Source: Thioalkalivibrio paradoxus
Lineage (GTDB): Bacteria > Pseudomonadota > Gammaproteobacteria > Ectothiorhodospirales > Ectothiorhodospiraceae
Reading direction: 5' to 3'
DNA length: 64,000 bases
Assembly: GCA_011390565.1 (NCBI GenBank)
Contig: JAABSC010000005.1
Span: forward strand, 1 to 64,000
Position 1 is the stretch's first letter, and every line of letters begins with the position of its first letter. Shown in pieces: positions 46,307 to 56,666 of this stretch. A program made the position numbers and the translations under genes. The notes under the pieces were generated by a model that searched no databases, was not told the DNA's origin, and saw only the letters and a list, made by a program, of their open reading frames with translations.

Positions 46307-48067
46307 TCAGCCCGTACGGCCTTTCCGGGAAAGAGTCGTCTGTAGACGCTTGAGTTCCTCGATTTCTTCCGGGGTCAGTGGACGCGCGGCCGCACTGAGG
46401 CTGCGCAGTCGATCCCGGCTGTATTCCCGGAACAGGCGTTCGGCGCTGTCCAGGGCAATTTCCACGGAGAGTTCCGGACTCTCGTCCCCCAGCGGCAGGC
46501 TGGCCAGTGCCGCGAGGCGTTCGAAGAAGCTCTCGTCGCGAAAATGCTCCAGCAGCCGCGCCGTGGAGATGTCGGGTACCGTGGCGATGCGCTCCAGGAT
46601 CGCCGAAAGAATTCGTGCGGCGCGAGTATCCGTTTCCGCCAGCCGCTGGATTTCCGCTGTGTCCCAGGGGCTCTGGGGTAATTGCACCATGCGCGCGAGG
46701 AGCGCGCCCCAGAGCTGGTTGGGCGCCCCGCTGTTCTTCCGAGGGGCGCTTGCTTTCCGCGCGGAAGAACGGGGCGCCCGTAATTCGCTGTCATCGTCCA
46801 GCATGGTCTCTATGCGCTCGGCGGGGCTGCGGGTCCGGTCGGCAACCAATTCGCTGAGCTGGCCCCGGAACAGGGGGTCCGTGACGCTGCGAAGCAAGGT
46901 CACCGCCTCGTGCGCAAAACGGCTGCGGCCTTCGGCGGTGTGCAGGGGATGCCGCTCGGCCAGCAGGCGCATCAGGGTTTCCGACAAAACGGAGGCGTCG
47001 TCCAGCCGCTCGCGCCAACCATCCAGTCCTTCACGGCGCACGAGGCTGTCCGGGTCGTCACCTTCGGCGAGGAACAGCACGCGGATTTCGCGCAGGCCCT
47101 GCATCACGGGCAGGGCCTGTTCGATCGAGCGCCAGGCTGCGCGTCGTCCCGCGGCATCACCGTCGAAACACAGCACCAGTTTCGGCACCTGTCGAAACAG
47201 CAGGTCCAGATGGCTGCGGGTCAACGCGGTTCCCATGCAGGCAACTGCACGGTGGAACCCCGCCTGCGCGAGGCTGACCACGTCCATGTAGCCTTCCGTG
47301 ACCACCAGTTCCTCGAGTCGTGTTTCCGCCCGTCGCGCCTCGAACAGCCCGTAGACCGTGTGGCCCTTGTGGAACACGGTGGATTCCGGGCTGTTCAGGT
47401 ACTTGGGTTCGCCGGGTTCGATCAGCCGGCCGCCGAACCCCGTCACCCGGCCGCGCCGGTCCCGGATCGGGAACACGATGCGTGCCCGGAAGCGGTCGCG
47501 CAGTGTGCCGTCATCGCGCCTGGCAATGAGCCCGGCCTGAACCAGGTCTTCGGCGCTGAACCGGTCGCGCAGGGCGCGAACGAGGCTGTCCGAAGCAGCC
47601 GGTGCCCAGCCAAGTGCGTAGTCCCGCGCTGTATTGCCGTCGATGCCGCGACCCTTGAGATAGGTGATCGCGGACGGGGTGGTTTTCAATTGCTCGACGT
47701 AAAACGCCATCGCCGCGTCCAGCGCCGCGAAGAGATGTGCCGTGGGCTCCGCGCCCGGGCTCTCCGGGTCCCGGGGCACCTCGAGTCCGGCCCATTCGGC
47801 CAGCAGTTCGATGGCTTCCGGGAAGCTCAGGTTCTCGTGCTCCATCAGAAAGCTGATGGCGGTTCCGTGGGCGCCGCAACCGAAGCAGTGATAGAACTGC
47901 TTGCGCGGTGAGACGAAGAACGAAGGTGTCTTTTCGCCGTGGAACGGGCAGCAGGCCGCGAATTCGTGGCCCGATTTCTTGAGCGGCACGTAACGCTGGA
48001 TCAGCTCGACGAGGTCTGTCCGCTCGAGCAATTCGTCGATGAAGACCTGGGGAATGCGTCCCGCCAT
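46307..48067 (-). CDS. dnaG: DNA primase
   Basis: DnaG makes RNA primers for the replisome. The 586-residue protein has the N-terminal CHCC zinc domain (CPFHGEKTPSF, FYHCFGCGAHG), the RNA-polymerase core with TOPRIM motifs (VTEGYMDVVSL and VLCFDGDAAGRRA) and a C-terminal helicase-binding domain (ending LQTTLSRKGRTG). It lies 41 bases after damX and 265 before rpoD on the same strand. In many relatives it follows rpsU-yqeY, which here are 7 kb away in the opposite direction. Confidence 0.97.
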   Translation of the reverse strand: MAGRIPQVFIDELLERTDLVELIQRYVPLKKSGHEFAACCPFHGEKTPSFFVSPRKQFYHCFGCGAHGTAISFLMEHENLSFPEAIELLAEWAGLEVPRDPESPGAEPTAHLFAALDAAMAFYVEQLKTTPSAITYLKGRGIDGNTARDYALGWAPAASDSLVRALRDRFSAEDLVQAGLIARRDDGTLRDRFRARIVFPIRDRRGRVTGFGGRLIEPGEPKYLNSPESTVFHKGHTVYGLFEARRAETRLEELVVTEGYMDVVSLAQAGFHRAVACMGTALTRSHLDLLFRQVPKLVLCFDGDAAGRRAAWRSIEQALPVMQGLREIRVLFLAEGDDPDSLVRREGLDGWRERLDDASVLSETLMRLLAERHPLHTAEGRSRFAHEAVTLLRSVTDPLFRGQLSELVADRTRSPAERIETMLDDDSELRAPRSSARKASAPRKNSGAPNQLWGALLARMVQLPQSPWDTAEIQRLAETDTRAARILSAILERIATVPDISTARLLEHFRDESFFERLAALASLPLGDESPELSVEIALDSAERLFREYSRDRLRSLSAAARPLTPEEIEELKRLQTTLSRKGRTG

Positions 48068-48108
48068 GCCGGATCCCGGGCTCGCGCCGTTTTCCTTGCC
48101 GGCCCGCC

Positions 48109-49821
48109 TTACCTCAGGATCTGCTGCACGGATCCCAGCGTGCGGATCCAGGGACGGTCGGCACGCGCGGCGGCCGGCAATCCACCCAGCGCGCTTTCCG
48201 CGGCGTCACGGTCCGGGAAGCTGCCCGCGAGCGCCACGATCAGGTCACGGTTCTGCGACTGGATTCTGACGTAACGGATGCTGGTCAGTCCGTGCTGTTG
48301 AACGAAATTGCGCGCCGTTGCGAGGTCCGAGGCCGCTACCAGCTGAATGGTGAATCGTTCGGGATTCTGACGCAGTAGCCAGGCGCGGTCTTCGGCGATC
48401 TCGGCGAGATCGGCCGGCGTTTCAGGTGGTGCCGGAGCCGGGGTGGGTGCCGGAGCCGGGGCGGGTGCCGGAGCCGGGGCGGGTGCCGGAGTCGGGGCGG
48501 GTTCCGGAGTCGGAGCGGGTTCCGGAGCCGGGGCGGGTTCCGGAGCCGGTGTGGGTTCCGGAGTCGGTGTGGGTTCCGGAGCCGGGGCGGGTTCCGGAGT
48601 CGGGGCTGGCGCCGGCGCCGTTTCGGGCGTGGCGCCGGGAGCCTGAGGGGGTGGCGGTTCGAAAGGCACCTCCACCAGGTCCAGACCGTCGGCCTCGGGC
48701 TCCGCTGGCGCCGGTTCCATCGGACGGGGCGGCGGCAGCGGCAGCTCCACGGTGGTGCCTTCGGGTGTCGGGGGGCGGTCGAACAGGTGGTGGGCAAACG
48801 GCGCGACGATCAACAAGGCCACCAGGGCCGCGACCGCGGGGACGAACCAGGTCCGGTTCCAGAAAGGCACGGGACGTTCCGGTTCCTCTGCAGATTCGTA
48901 GGCCGGGTGGGCCAGTGGATCCCGGTCGTCTTCATCGGCACGCAGCACGAAATCCGAGGTCTCCTTCTCGGCTTCCGGGGTGTCCTCGACCGTCATCATG
49001 ATGTCGCCGGGGGGCTCCCGGGATTCGCCGATCGCCGGAGCAGGCACCACGGGGGCAGCGGTCTTGGCACGGTCCCGGCACAATTGCTCCAGCCACTGCG
49101 TCGCATGCTGGTTCAGTGCCTCGGGAAGGCCCTGGCTCTCGGCCTGCAGCGTGGCAATGTCTTCGTCCTCGAGAAGATCCGAGGGGTCCTGGAGACCGGC
49201 GGCTTCCAGTCGGTGTCGCAGGTACGCACCGGTCTGCTCGAGGCTGAACGGACGCAGGCTGAACCGGAGCACCCGGTCCTCGTCCGCTGGCGGGAGTTTC
49301 AGGCGGCGGCGCAACAGGACCGGGTCGCCGGCCAGCAGCAGCCGCGGTGCGCGTCCGGCCGAAGCCAGGACCTCGCTGCGGATCCGCAGGAGGTTGTCGA
49401 TGATGTCGCTGCCGATCAGGTGGGCATCATCGACCGCGATGACGGGTTCGAATCCGGTCTGGACACGCTCCGACAGGAGTTCGGTGAGCGCGCGCGAGGG
49501 GTCGTCCAGCCCCAGAGACCGGAGCTGGTTGCGAATCGTGAAATCCACCGCTTCGAAGCGCGTGTTCTCACGAGCGCGGAACGCGATGAGGTCGAACTCT
49601 TCGGGAAGCGTCCCCAGAAGCCGCATCAGCTGGACGCTGCGCCCCGAGCCGCTATCGCCGGTCAGCATCAGGATCGCACCCGGGACCAGCAGCGCCTGGT
49701 TGGCCTCCATGATGAGTTCCTCGAGCACTTCGTCGCTGAAGACGAAATCCTCGCTGGGCAAGCCATCGAAAGGCGGGCGGTTGAGTTTCAGTTCGCTCAG
49801 GCAGTCTGGGTGCAGTGGCAT
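48109..49821 (-). CDS. damX: DamX-like AAA ATPase/SPOR-domain cell-division protein
   Basis: The 570-residue protein starts with an ExeA/AAA-type ATPase domain (LMLTGDSGSGRSVQLMRLL Walker A-like, IAVDDAHLIGSD Walker B). A TM helix lies at ~325-345 (WFVPAVAALVALLIVAPF). A long Pro/Ala/Glu linker with tandem six-residue repeats follows, then a C-terminal SPOR domain (FTIQLVAASDLATARNFVQQ). DamX binds septal peptidoglycan and modulates division. The aroB-dgt-damX order follows the aroKB-damX neighbourhood of other gammaproteobacteria. Ten bases separate it from the dGTPase gene upstream. Confidence 0.9.
   Translation of the reverse strand: MPLHPDCLSELKLNRPPFDGLPSEDFVFSDEVLEELIMEANQALLVPGAILMLTGDSGSGRSVQLMRLLGTLPEEFDLIAFRARENTRFEAVDFTIRNQLRSLGLDDPSRALTELLSERVQTGFEPVIAVDDAHLIGSDIIDNLLRIRSEVLASAGRAPRLLLAGDPVLLRRRLKLPPADEDRVLRFSLRPFSLEQTGAYLRHRLEAAGLQDPSDLLEDEDIATLQAESQGLPEALNQHATQWLEQLCRDRAKTAAPVVPAPAIGESREPPGDIMMTVEDTPEAEKETSDFVLRADEDDRDPLAHPAYESAEEPERPVPFWNRTWFVPAVAALVALLIVAPFAHHLFDRPPTPEGTTVELPLPPPRPMEPAPAEPEADGLDLVEVPFEPPPPQAPGATPETAPAPAPTPEPAPAPEPTPTPEPTPAPEPAPAPEPAPTPEPAPTPAPAPAPAPAPAPAPTPAPAPPETPADLAEIAEDRAWLLRQNPERFTIQLVAASDLATARNFVQQHGLTSIRYVRIQSQNRDLIVALAGSFPDRDAAESALGGLPAAARADRPWIRTLGSVQQILR
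48428..48607. repeat. 18-base tandem repeat inside damX
   Basis: About ten 18-base units with consensus GGTGCCGGAGCCGGGGCG run head to tail and vary mainly at the third and ninth bases. On the minus strand they encode six-residue units such as EPAPAP or EPTPTP in the periplasmic linker of DamX. The plus strand carries repeated G-runs (GGGG, GGG), so it could fold into G-quadruplexes; copy number is likely to vary between strains. Confidence 0.85.
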
Positions 49822-49831
49822 GTTCTTGGGC

Positions 49832-51013
49832 TCAGATCAGTTTGCGCAGGTCGAAGATTCGGTCGTGCTCGCGGATCGCATAGCGGTCGGTCATGCCCGC
49901 GATATAGTCGGCGATGCCCCGGGCCAGGCCACTTTCGCTGGAGGATTCCAGACGCCGGGCATGCGCCTGGAAGTTCTCCGGCAACAGCTTGGGATCCTCC
50001 ATGAAGGCATCGAACAGTCCCTGCAGGAGGCGTTCCGCTTTCGCCATCATGCGACGGACCCGATGATGATGGTACAGGTTCTGGCGCAGAAAGCGCTTGA
50101 GGTCGCGGTTCAGCGTCGCCATCTCGGGGCTGAAGCGCACGAGGGGTTCGGGCCGTGTACGCACGGCGTCCGGACTTTCGACGCCCGCGGCCCGGATCGC
50201 GTCGCCGCTGGTCACGATCAGGTCGGTCACCAGCGCATCGATCATGCGGCGCACGGTTTCATGCTGTACGCGGCGGTCCTCGAGACCCGGGTAGCGCCTC
50301 CGGACGTCGTCGTGGCAGCTGCGAAACAGCTCGACCTCGCAAAGCTGGTTGAGGGTCAGCAGCCCGGCGCGCAGCCCGTCGTCGACATCGTGGTTGTTGT
50401 AGGCGACCTCGTCGGCGACGTTTGTCAGCTGCGCTTCGAGGGTCGGTTGTCCGCTGAGCAGGAAGCGTTCGGCCACCGGCCCCAACGTCCGTGCCTTTTC
50501 CGGCGAGCAGTGCTTGAGGATGCCTTCACGTGTCTCGAAGGTCAGGTTCAGGCCGTCGAATTCGGCGTAGTGCTGCTCCAGAAGGTCCACGATGCGCAGC
50601 GACTGCAGATTGTGTTCGAACCCGCCATGGTCGCGCATGCAGTGATTCAGCGCGCGCTGGCCCGCGTGACCGAAGGGCGTGTGGCCGAGATCGTGCGACA
50701 GGGCGATTGCCTCCGTCAGATCCTCGTTCAGACCCAGCGAGCGAGCGCTCGATCGCGCGATCTGTGACACTTCGAGTGAGTGGGTCAGACGGTTGCGGAA
50801 CAGGTCGCCCTCGTGGCTCACGAAGACCTGGGTCTTGTATTTCAGCCGTCGAAACGCGGTGGAATGCACGATCCGGTCCCGGTCGCGCTGAAACTCGCTC
50901 CGGTAATTTGGAGCGGGTTCGGGATGCAGGCGTCCGCGGGACTGCTCGGAACGCGCCGCGTACGGGGCCAGCCGCGGACTGTACGGCGGTTGTGCGCCGT
51001 GCTCAGGCAGCAC
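49832..51013 (-). CDS. dgt: Deoxyguanosinetriphosphate triphosphohydrolase-like protein
   Basis: The 393-residue HD-domain phosphohydrolase has [20 protein letters not shown], the metal-binding HD in [18 protein letters not shown], and [19 protein letters not shown]. Family members hydrolyse dGTP or other dNTPs to the nucleoside and triphosphate, shaping the dNTP pool. The start overlaps the 3' end of aroB by 11 bases, and damX follows ten bases later, so aroB-dgt-damX appear co-transcribed. Length is that of the shorter 'dGTPase-like' group rather than the 500-residue enterobacterial Dgt. Confidence 0.92.
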   Translation of the reverse strand: MLPEHGAQPPYSPRLAPYAARSEQSRGRLHPEPAPNYRSEFQRDRDRIVHSTAFRRLKYKTQVFVSHEGDLFRNRLTHSLEVSQIARSSARSLGLNEDLTEAIALSHDLGHTPFGHAGQRALNHCMRDHGGFEHNLQSLRIVDLLEQHYAEFDGLNLTFETREGILKHCSPEKARTLGPVAERFLLSGQPTLEAQLTNVADEVAYNNHDVDDGLRAGLLTLNQLCEVELFRSCHDDVRRRYPGLEDRRVQHETVRRMIDALVTDLIVTSGDAIRAAGVESPDAVRTRPEPLVRFSPEMATLNRDLKRFLRQNLYHHHRVRRMMAKAERLLQGLFDAFMEDPKLLPENFQAHARRLESSSESGLARGIADYIAGMTDRYAIREHDRIFDLRKLI

Positions 51014-52100
51014 CGGCCGAATCCCCCGAGGGTGCCGGCAGTGTCGCGCTCAGGGCGGTGGCCGTGAACTCACCGGTGACCACGGCGGACCCGATGCCCC
51101 GGAGCAACACCAGGCGCAGGCGTCCGTCCATCACTTTCTTGTCGATCGCCATGAGGTCGCGGAAGCGCTCCGCAGTGAGTTCTGCGGGTGGATGAAGTTC
51201 CAGGCCGGCGCGAGCCAGCAGGCGCTCGGCGCGTTCCCGGTCCGATCGGCTCAGCCAGCCCATGTGTTCGGACATGCGTGCGGCCATGGCCATGCCGGTG
51301 CCGACCGCCTCGCCGTGCAGCCACCGTCCGTACCCCATGCCGGCCTCGATGGCGTGGCCGAACGTATGTCCGAGGTTGAGGATGGCCCGGCGCCCGGACT
51401 CGCGTTCATCCGAAGCCACGACTTCGGCCTTGCACACACAGGAGCGCTGGATGGCCTCGCTCACGATGTCCGGCGCAAGTGCGAGCAGGGCCTCCAGGTG
51501 TTCTTCCAGCCACGCGAAGAACTCGGCGTCCTGGATGAGTCCGTACTTGATGATTTCCGCGACGCCGGCACGCAGTTCCCGCACCGGCAGGGTGCGCAGT
51601 GTGTCGGTATCGATGACGACGACTCGGGGCTGGTGGAAAGCCCCGATCATGTTCTTGCCCAGCGGATGGTTGACGCCCGTCTTGCCCCCCACCGAGGAAT
51701 CGACCTGAGAGAGCAGGGTGGTCGGCACCTGGACGAAGTCGATACCCCTTTGGTAGATGGCGGCGGCGAACCCCGCGATGTCCCCGACCACGCCGCCGCC
51801 GAACGCGATAAGCGTGCTGCCGCGGTCAAGCCTTGCTTCCAGCATGCGGGTCAGGATCGACTCGACCGTGGCCAGCGTCTTGTGTCTCTCGCCGTCCGGG
51901 AGTTCGATCCAGGTCAGGGGGTGGCCGTCGAGCAGCGCGCGCAGCCGGTCGCCGTACAGGGGCGCCACGGTCTCGTTGGTCACGACCACGAGGCGTTGGC
52001 CGCGCAGGACGGGGCGCAGGAGTTCCGGGCGCTCCAGCAGTCCGGATCCGATGTGGATCGGGTAGCTGCGGTTCCCGAGATCGACGTTGAGCGTTTTCAT
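51003..52100 (-). CDS. aroB: 3-dehydroquinate synthase
   Basis: AroB converts DAHP to 3-dehydroquinate, step two of the shikimate pathway, using NAD and a divalent metal. The 365-residue protein shows the NAD-binding [39 protein letters not shown], metal-binding AEIIKYGLI, and [21 protein letters not shown] 52100 ([14 protein letters not shown]) is the family start. aroK is usually directly upstream, after pilQ; here it is absent upstream, and pilMNOPQ lie 8 kb away and run off the window, so aroK may follow pilQ there. Confidence 0.96.
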   Translation of the reverse strand: MKTLNVDLGNRSYPIHIGSGLLERPELLRPVLRGQRLVVVTNETVAPLYGDRLRALLDGHPLTWIELPDGERHKTLATVESILTRMLEARLDRGSTLIAFGGGVVGDIAGFAAAIYQRGIDFVQVPTTLLSQVDSSVGGKTGVNHPLGKNMIGAFHQPRVVVIDTDTLRTLPVRELRAGVAEIIKYGLIQDAEFFAWLEEHLEALLALAPDIVSEAIQRSCVCKAEVVASDERESGRRAILNLGHTFGHAIEAGMGYGRWLHGEAVGTGMAMAARMSEHMGWLSRSDRERAERLLARAGLELHPPAELTAERFRDLMAIDKKVMDGRLRLVLLRGIGSAVVTGEFTATALSATLPAPSGDSAGAA

Positions 52101-52234
52101 CGCCCACATGATAGCCCGAGCCCGGCCCGGTTCGTAGCTCGAACGAGGTCACGGGAGCCCGCAGGGGCCGGGACTTCCTCATGGCAGGGTGGTCGGGGGT
52201 TATTTATCGTCCTTCCCGGGCCTCGGCCGATCCG

Positions 52235-52927
52235 TCACGTCCCAATCAGGGGTTCGATGATCAGCTCGACGCGTCGATTCCGCGCCTGGCCCTCTGGCGT
52301 GTCGTTGCTGCCAATCGGTTGCCGGTCGCCCAACCCCATGACCACCAGCCGCTCCGGCGCGACGCCCGCTGCCAGCAACTGGCGTCCCACGGACAGGGCA
52401 CGCTCTTCGGAAAGCCGCTGGTTGTGGTCGGCAGAACCCTGACTGTCGGTATGGCCTGCCACGGTCACCAGGCTGGCCCGATACTCGTCCAGCACCCGAC
52501 CAAGGGAATTCAGCACCGGGCCCATCGCGGGGGCGATCTGGGCGGAGCCGGTGTCGAAGGTTTCGAGGCCGGGGAAGGTGAGTGCAATGGCCTGGCCGCG
52601 GTGCTCGATTTCCACCGGCTTTCCGGCAAGGTCCTGCCGCAACCGCGCGGTCAGCACGTCCATGTAGTACCCCACGTTGCCCGCCGACAGCGGTTCCTGT
52701 CCCTGACGCAGCAGCAGCAGACGGCGCTGCTCCATTGCGTCGTCTGCGCGGGCGATGACCAGCGCGTTCCCGGGTTGTGGAGCCGGGACTGCCGCCTCGG
52801 GTTCGGGTGTGGTGACCGGTATCGGACCGCAGCCGAACACGAGGGCGGCCGTCGCGACGGCGAGTGCCATCGACACGGTTCGGCGCCGAAGGATGCTCGC
52901 GCGTCGCAGGGGTGTCTTTGCCTTCAT
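52235..52927 (-). CDS. OmpA-family lipoprotein
   Basis: The ~230-residue protein has a basic N-terminus, a hydrophobic stretch and a lipobox-like VFGC (VSMALAVATAALVFGCGPI), so it is probably lipidated and outer-membrane-bound. The C-terminal OmpA domain binds peptidoglycan (LVTVAGHTDSQGSADHNQRL, GDRQPIGSNDTPEGQARNRR). It could brace the envelope or act as a partner of the upstream EAL protein. Start 52927 overlaps the EAL stop by four bases (ATGA), a translational coupling that links it to c-di-GMP signalling. The pairing is inferred from the overlap only. Confidence 0.85.
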   Translation of the reverse strand: MKAKTPLRRASILRRRTVSMALAVATAALVFGCGPIPVTTPEPEAAVPAPQPGNALVIARADDAMEQRRLLLLRQGQEPLSAGNVGYYMDVLTARLRQDLAGKPVEIEHRGQAIALTFPGLETFDTGSAQIAPAMGPVLNSLGRVLDEYRASLVTVAGHTDSQGSADHNQRLSEERALSVGRQLLAAGVAPERLVVMGLGDRQPIGSNDTPEGQARNRRVELIIEPLIGT

Positions 52928-54483
52928 GGGTGATTGCACCATTTCCGGAACTTGCCTGCTGGTAGAGGACGGCTGAACAGATAGCCCTGTCCGCGTTCCA
53001 CCCCCTGCTGACGTAGCCAGTCGACCTGATGTTCCGACTCGATGCCCTCGGCGACGAGGTCGAGTCGCAATGACTGGGCCATCTCGATGATATGGCCGAT
53101 TACGGTGCTGGTGATGGCCTGACTCTCGATGCCGTCCACGAACGCCTTGTCAATCTTCAGTGTATCGAGATCGAAGCGCTGCAGGTACGCCAGGCTGGAG
53201 TATCCGGTGCCGAAATCGTCGATGGCGATCGGGTGGCCGCGGGCCCGCAGCGCGGCGATGCTCGCGCGCACTTCGTCGGAGTTGAGCAGCGCCCGCTCGG
53301 TGATCTCGAGCTTGATGGACGACGGAGCGATCCCATCCCGCAGCAGCGACTCCGCGAGGACTTCCGAAAAGCGCGGTGTGGCGAGATCCTGCGCCGTCAG
53401 ATTCAGGTTGATGGTCAGGCCGCGATCCTGCTGCAGCAGCTTGCCGAGGTCGCTCAGCACCGCACGGAGCACCGCCAGCGTCAGTTCGGTCGCCTGTCCG
53501 CTGGCTTCCGCCAGTGGAACGAAGACCTCCGGGCTGATGCTCTCGTCACCCTCGCGGTGCCAGCGTACCAGAGCCTCCGCTCCCCGGCACCGGCGGCTGT
53601 CAAGGTCGACGATCGGCTGGTACACCACACTCAAGCGGTCGTTGGCAATCGCATCGTGCAGTTCGGCAGACAGGCTGAGGTGCTGGCGCAGATAGCGCAG
53701 CATGGCCACCAGCCACAGCCCCACCAGGAGAAGCCCGAGCAGGCCGGCACCGATCAAGGTGGGGAGGTAACGTTCCCAGAAAAGCCCAAGCGGCTGCACC
53801 GCAACGATGTCGATGGGGAAGACGGTGCCCAGGGAGAATCGGCTCACGACCTTGTTGTTGGCCTGATCCACGGTGAGACCCGGGCGCACGTCGCCGGGCT
53901 CGGGCAGTTCCGCCCCGGCCGGGTAAACCGCCATGGACAGGTCCTCGACCCAAAGCCCGACCTGAGCGTCTTCGAGCAGGCCCGGTGTCATCAACAGACG
54001 GGGATCAATCGCGACATCATGCTGCCCGAAACGCATCAGAAACAGCTCGACGCCGCCGATGGCGGTGGCAGGCCCCGGCCACCAGGCGATCACGCCGCTG
54101 TCGTAGATGCGGTTGGCACGGGGCGGGGTCAACGCCTGTCCCTGCACATAGCCCGCCCCACACTGGCGTTCTGCAGCACGCCAGTAGCCGATGGCGCGCA
54201 CGTGAGGCCGGGCGATGGCCGCGTTCTGCAGCACATCGAGGTGTTCGGGAGAACAGGGTGAGAGGTCCAGACCGTTCAGGTGATCGAGCAGGTCGCGTGC
54301 ATCCACGATCGCGTGCTCGGTCTGCTCGCCCAGGCGCTGCGACAGTTGCCCCAGACGCGCTTCCTCGGCCAGAACGGATTCGCGCCAGAGGTACCATCCG
54401 AGGAGCGTCAGCAGCATGAGGATGCCGAGCAGCGCAGCCGCCAGCACGGAGAGCAGAACCTTGTCGCGATGAGCCATCGGCAT
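52924..54483 (-). CDS. CSS-motif/EAL-domain cyclic di-GMP phosphodiesterase
   Basis: The 519-residue inner-membrane protein has TM1 at ~9-30 and a periplasmic CSS-type sensing domain ([11 protein letters not shown] with a second Cys in RQCGAGYV), whose cysteines may form a redox-sensitive disulfide. TM2 is at ~245-265, followed by a cytosolic EAL domain. The catalytic set is intact: [46 protein letters not shown] and ESEHQ. It should cleave c-di-GMP. It is translationally coupled to the OmpA-like lipoprotein. Confidence 0.92.
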   Translation of the reverse strand: MPMAHRDKVLLSVLAAALLGILMLLTLLGWYLWRESVLAEEARLGQLSQRLGEQTEHAIVDARDLLDHLNGLDLSPCSPEHLDVLQNAAIARPHVRAIGYWRAAERQCGAGYVQGQALTPPRANRIYDSGVIAWWPGPATAIGGVELFLMRFGQHDVAIDPRLLMTPGLLEDAQVGLWVEDLSMAVYPAGAELPEPGDVRPGLTVDQANNKVVSRFSLGTVFPIDIVAVQPLGLFWERYLPTLIGAGLLGLLLVGLWLVAMLRYLRQHLSLSAELHDAIANDRLSVVYQPIVDLDSRRCRGAEALVRWHREGDESISPEVFVPLAEASGQATELTLAVLRAVLSDLGKLLQQDRGLTINLNLTAQDLATPRFSEVLAESLLRDGIAPSSIKLEITERALLNSDEVRASIAALRARGHPIAIDDFGTGYSSLAYLQRFDLDTLKIDKAFVDGIESQAITSTVIGHIIEMAQSLRLDLVAEGIESEHQVDWLRQQGVERGQGYLFSRPLPAGKFRKWCNHP

Positions 54484-54826
54484 CTACCAGGGCACAAAGA
54501 AGAAGCCAACTGCGAGGCTGCCACCATACCCTGCACGGCCGAAACTGCGCGGGGAGACCCTCCGCGGATACGACGCCTGTTCAGAGGCCTGCGCACTGCG
54601 GGGGCGTTCTGCGGCCTGGACCCGACCGCAGTGGAACTGCTACGAGCCAACCCGGCCAGCCTACCCGAGTGCAAGCGCCCTCGCAAAGGATGCCTCGGGC
54701 ACAGCGGTTTTCGAGGCGGGCTTTTGCTTTGCGTCCGACTCTATTATCATCACGCGTCCTGTTTTCAGGCGATGCCGGGTGCGACTGGTCCCCGGCAATC
54801 GACTTTCATCGGTATCTGGAGAATGT
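54484..54826. other. Divergent promoter region between the EAL gene and rpsU
   Basis: This is a 343-base gap with no supported gene. A weak hairpin (GCCTCG 54692-54697 with CGAGGC 54712-54717) is followed by a T-rich run and then CTATTATCAT near 54741-54750, the best -10-like site ahead of rpsU. Both divergent transcripts must start here. Confidence 0.45.
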
Positions 54827-55042
54827 ATGCCCCACGTTCGAGTACGTGAAAACGAGCCCTTTGAAGTGGCCCTGCGTCGTTTCAAGCGCACCTGCGAGAA
54901 AGCGGGTGTCGTGTCCGAGGTGCGCCGCCGCGAGTTCTATGAGAAGCCCACCACCGAGCGCAAGCGCAAGGCGGCTGCTGCGGTGAAGCGCCAGCTCAAG
55001 CGGAATTCCCGCGATGTGACCCGCCGCGTGCGGATGTACTGA
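54827..55042 (+). CDS. rpsU: 30S ribosomal protein S21
   Basis: The 71-residue protein ([20 protein letters not shown] at the start, a basic C-terminal [18 protein letters not shown]) is canonical S21, which helps the 30S subunit find Shine-Dalgarno sequences. GGAG lies ahead of ATG 54827. It is followed 15 bases later by the YqeY gene. In many gammaproteobacteria rpsU heads the dnaG-rpoD operon; here those two are elsewhere in the window. Confidence 0.97.
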   Translation: MPHVRVRENEPFEVALRRFKRTCEKAGVVSEVRRREFYEKPTTERKRKAAAAVKRQLKRNSRDVTRRVRMY

Positions 55043-55057
55043 GCCTTTTTTCCGATC

Positions 55058-55516
55058 GTGGACCTGAAAAGCCGCATTCTGGAAGCGGTTAAGGCGGCGA
55101 TGCGTGCGCGCGATCGCGAGCGGCTGGCTACGCTGCGGCTGATTCAGTCCGAGATCAAGCAGTTCGAGGTCGACGAGCGCCGTGAAGCCGACGATGCGGC
55201 CGTGCTGTCGATCCTCAACCGGATGCTCAAGCAGCGGCGTGACTCGATCGAGCAGTATCGCAACGGACAGCGCGAGGACCTCGCGGTCCGTGAAGAAGCG
55301 GAAGTCGTCGTGATCCGGGAATTCATGCCCGAACCCCTGGCGCCGGACGCGGTGCATCGGCTGATTGAAGAAGCCATCACCGAATCCGGAGCTCAGGAGC
55401 CCCGTGACATGGGGGCGGTGATGGCACTGCTGAAATCGCGTCTTGCGGGCCGTGCCGACATGGGCGCCGTCAGCCGAGAGGTACGCGCAACCCTCGTGGA
55501 GCGCGGCGGAGCTTGA
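55058..55516 (+). CDS. GatB/YqeY domain protein
   Basis: This is a 152-residue YqeY-type protein with an N-terminal helical domain ([55 protein letters not shown]) and a C-terminal domain related to the GatB tail ([30 protein letters not shown]). GatB tails contact tRNA, so a tRNA-related function is suspected but unproven. GTG 55058 is the likely start. rpsU-yqeY order is conserved widely. Confidence 0.92.
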   Translation: MDLKSRILEAVKAAMRARDRERLATLRLIQSEIKQFEVDERREADDAAVLSILNRMLKQRRDSIEQYRNGQREDLAVREEAEVVVIREFMPEPLAPDAVHRLIEEAITESGAQEPRDMGAVMALLKSRLAGRADMGAVSREVRATLVERGGA

Positions 55517-55607
55517 TCCACCCCTCGCGCGCCGACCCCCGGACGCGATGGCTCGCACGGTTGATTCCGCGGAGTCCTACGTCCTGTCCCCAGCCGGAAG
55601 ATCACCG

Positions 55608-56666
55608 ATGACCAAGCCCCTGGCGAATGACCGACTGCTCCGCGCGCTGCTGCGTCAGCCCGTGGACCGGACGCCGATCTGGATCATGCGCCAGGCGGGT
55701 CGCTACCTGCCGGAGTACCGGGCCACCCGAACCCGGGCCGGCAGTTTTCTGGATCTCTGCCAGAATCCCGAGCTGGCCTGCGAGGTGACCCTGCAGCCGC
55801 TGCGGCGTTTTCCGCTGGATGCGGCCATCCTGTTCTCGGACATCCTGACCGTGCCCGACGCCATGGGGCTCGGGCTCTATTTCGAGGCGGGGGAAGGGCC
55901 GCGTTTCCGCGATCCCGTGCGCTCGCTCGCGGATATCGAGCGTCTGCCGGTTCCGGATCCGGAACAGGAACTGCGCTACGTGATGGACGCCGTGCGTCTG
56001 ATCCGACGCGAACTGGATGGTTCTGTGCCGCTGATCGGGTTTTCCGGCAGTCCCTGGACGCTGGCCACCTACATGGTGGAAGGGGCGGGTTCCCGTGACT
56101 TCGCCGAGACCAAGCGTCTGCTGTACGGCGAACCTCAGGCCATGCACGCCCTGCTCCAGAAGATCTCCGCGGCCGTCACGGCCTATCTCAATGCCCAGAT
56201 CCAGGCAGGCGCACAGGCGGTCATGATCTTCGATACCTGGGGCGGTTCGCTGACACCTCGGCACTACCGGGAATTCTCGCTCGCCTACATGCAGCGCATC
56301 ATCGCCGGTTTGTTGCGCGAACAGGACGGAGAGCGTGTGCCTGTGGTGCTGTTCACGAAGGGTGGCGGTGCGTGGCTCGAATGGCAGGTGGAAGCCGGTG
56401 CGGATGCCCTGGGCCTGGACTGGACGATCGATATCGCCGATGCGGCCGAGCGTGTGGGTGATCGTGTGGCGCTGCAGGGAAACCTGGATCCGTCGGTGCT
56501 TTATGCGGGCGATGATGTCGTGCGTGCCGAGGCGACCCGCATTCTCGAGAGCTTCCGGCGTCCTACCGGCCACGTGTTCAATCTGGGGCACGGGATACAT
56601 CCGGGGATCGACCCGGAGCGTGTGGCCACCCTTGTGGAAACCGTGCAGCGTTACCGTCAGCCCTGA
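55608..56666 (+). CDS. hemE: Uroporphyrinogen decarboxylase
   Basis: HemE removes four carboxyls from uroporphyrinogen III to give coproporphyrinogen III. The 352-residue protein shows [18 protein letters not shown] with substrate-binding arginines, [29 protein letters not shown], and [18 protein letters not shown] precedes ATG 55608; the upstream extension is unconserved. It follows yqeY by 91 bases on the same strand. Its last ten bases overlap the convergent gene's 3' end. Confidence 0.97.
   Translation: MTKPLANDRLLRALLRQPVDRTPIWIMRQAGRYLPEYRATRTRAGSFLDLCQNPELACEVTLQPLRRFPLDAAILFSDILTVPDAMGLGLYFEAGEGPRFRDPVRSLADIERLPVPDPEQELRYVMDAVRLIRRELDGSVPLIGFSGSPWTLATYMVEGAGSRDFAETKRLLYGEPQAMHALLQKISAAVTAYLNAQIQAGAQAVMIFDTWGGSLTPRHYREFSLAYMQRIIAGLLREQDGERVPVVLFTKGGGAWLEWQVEAGADALGLDWTIDIADAAERVGDRVALQGNLDPSVLYAGDDVVRAEATRILESFRRPTGHVFNLGHGIHPGIDPERVATLVETVQRYRQP

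Noticed and set aside
48428..48607. CRISPR-like array
   Set aside because: Units are contiguous without spacers and are in frame with damX, so this is a coding tandem repeat.
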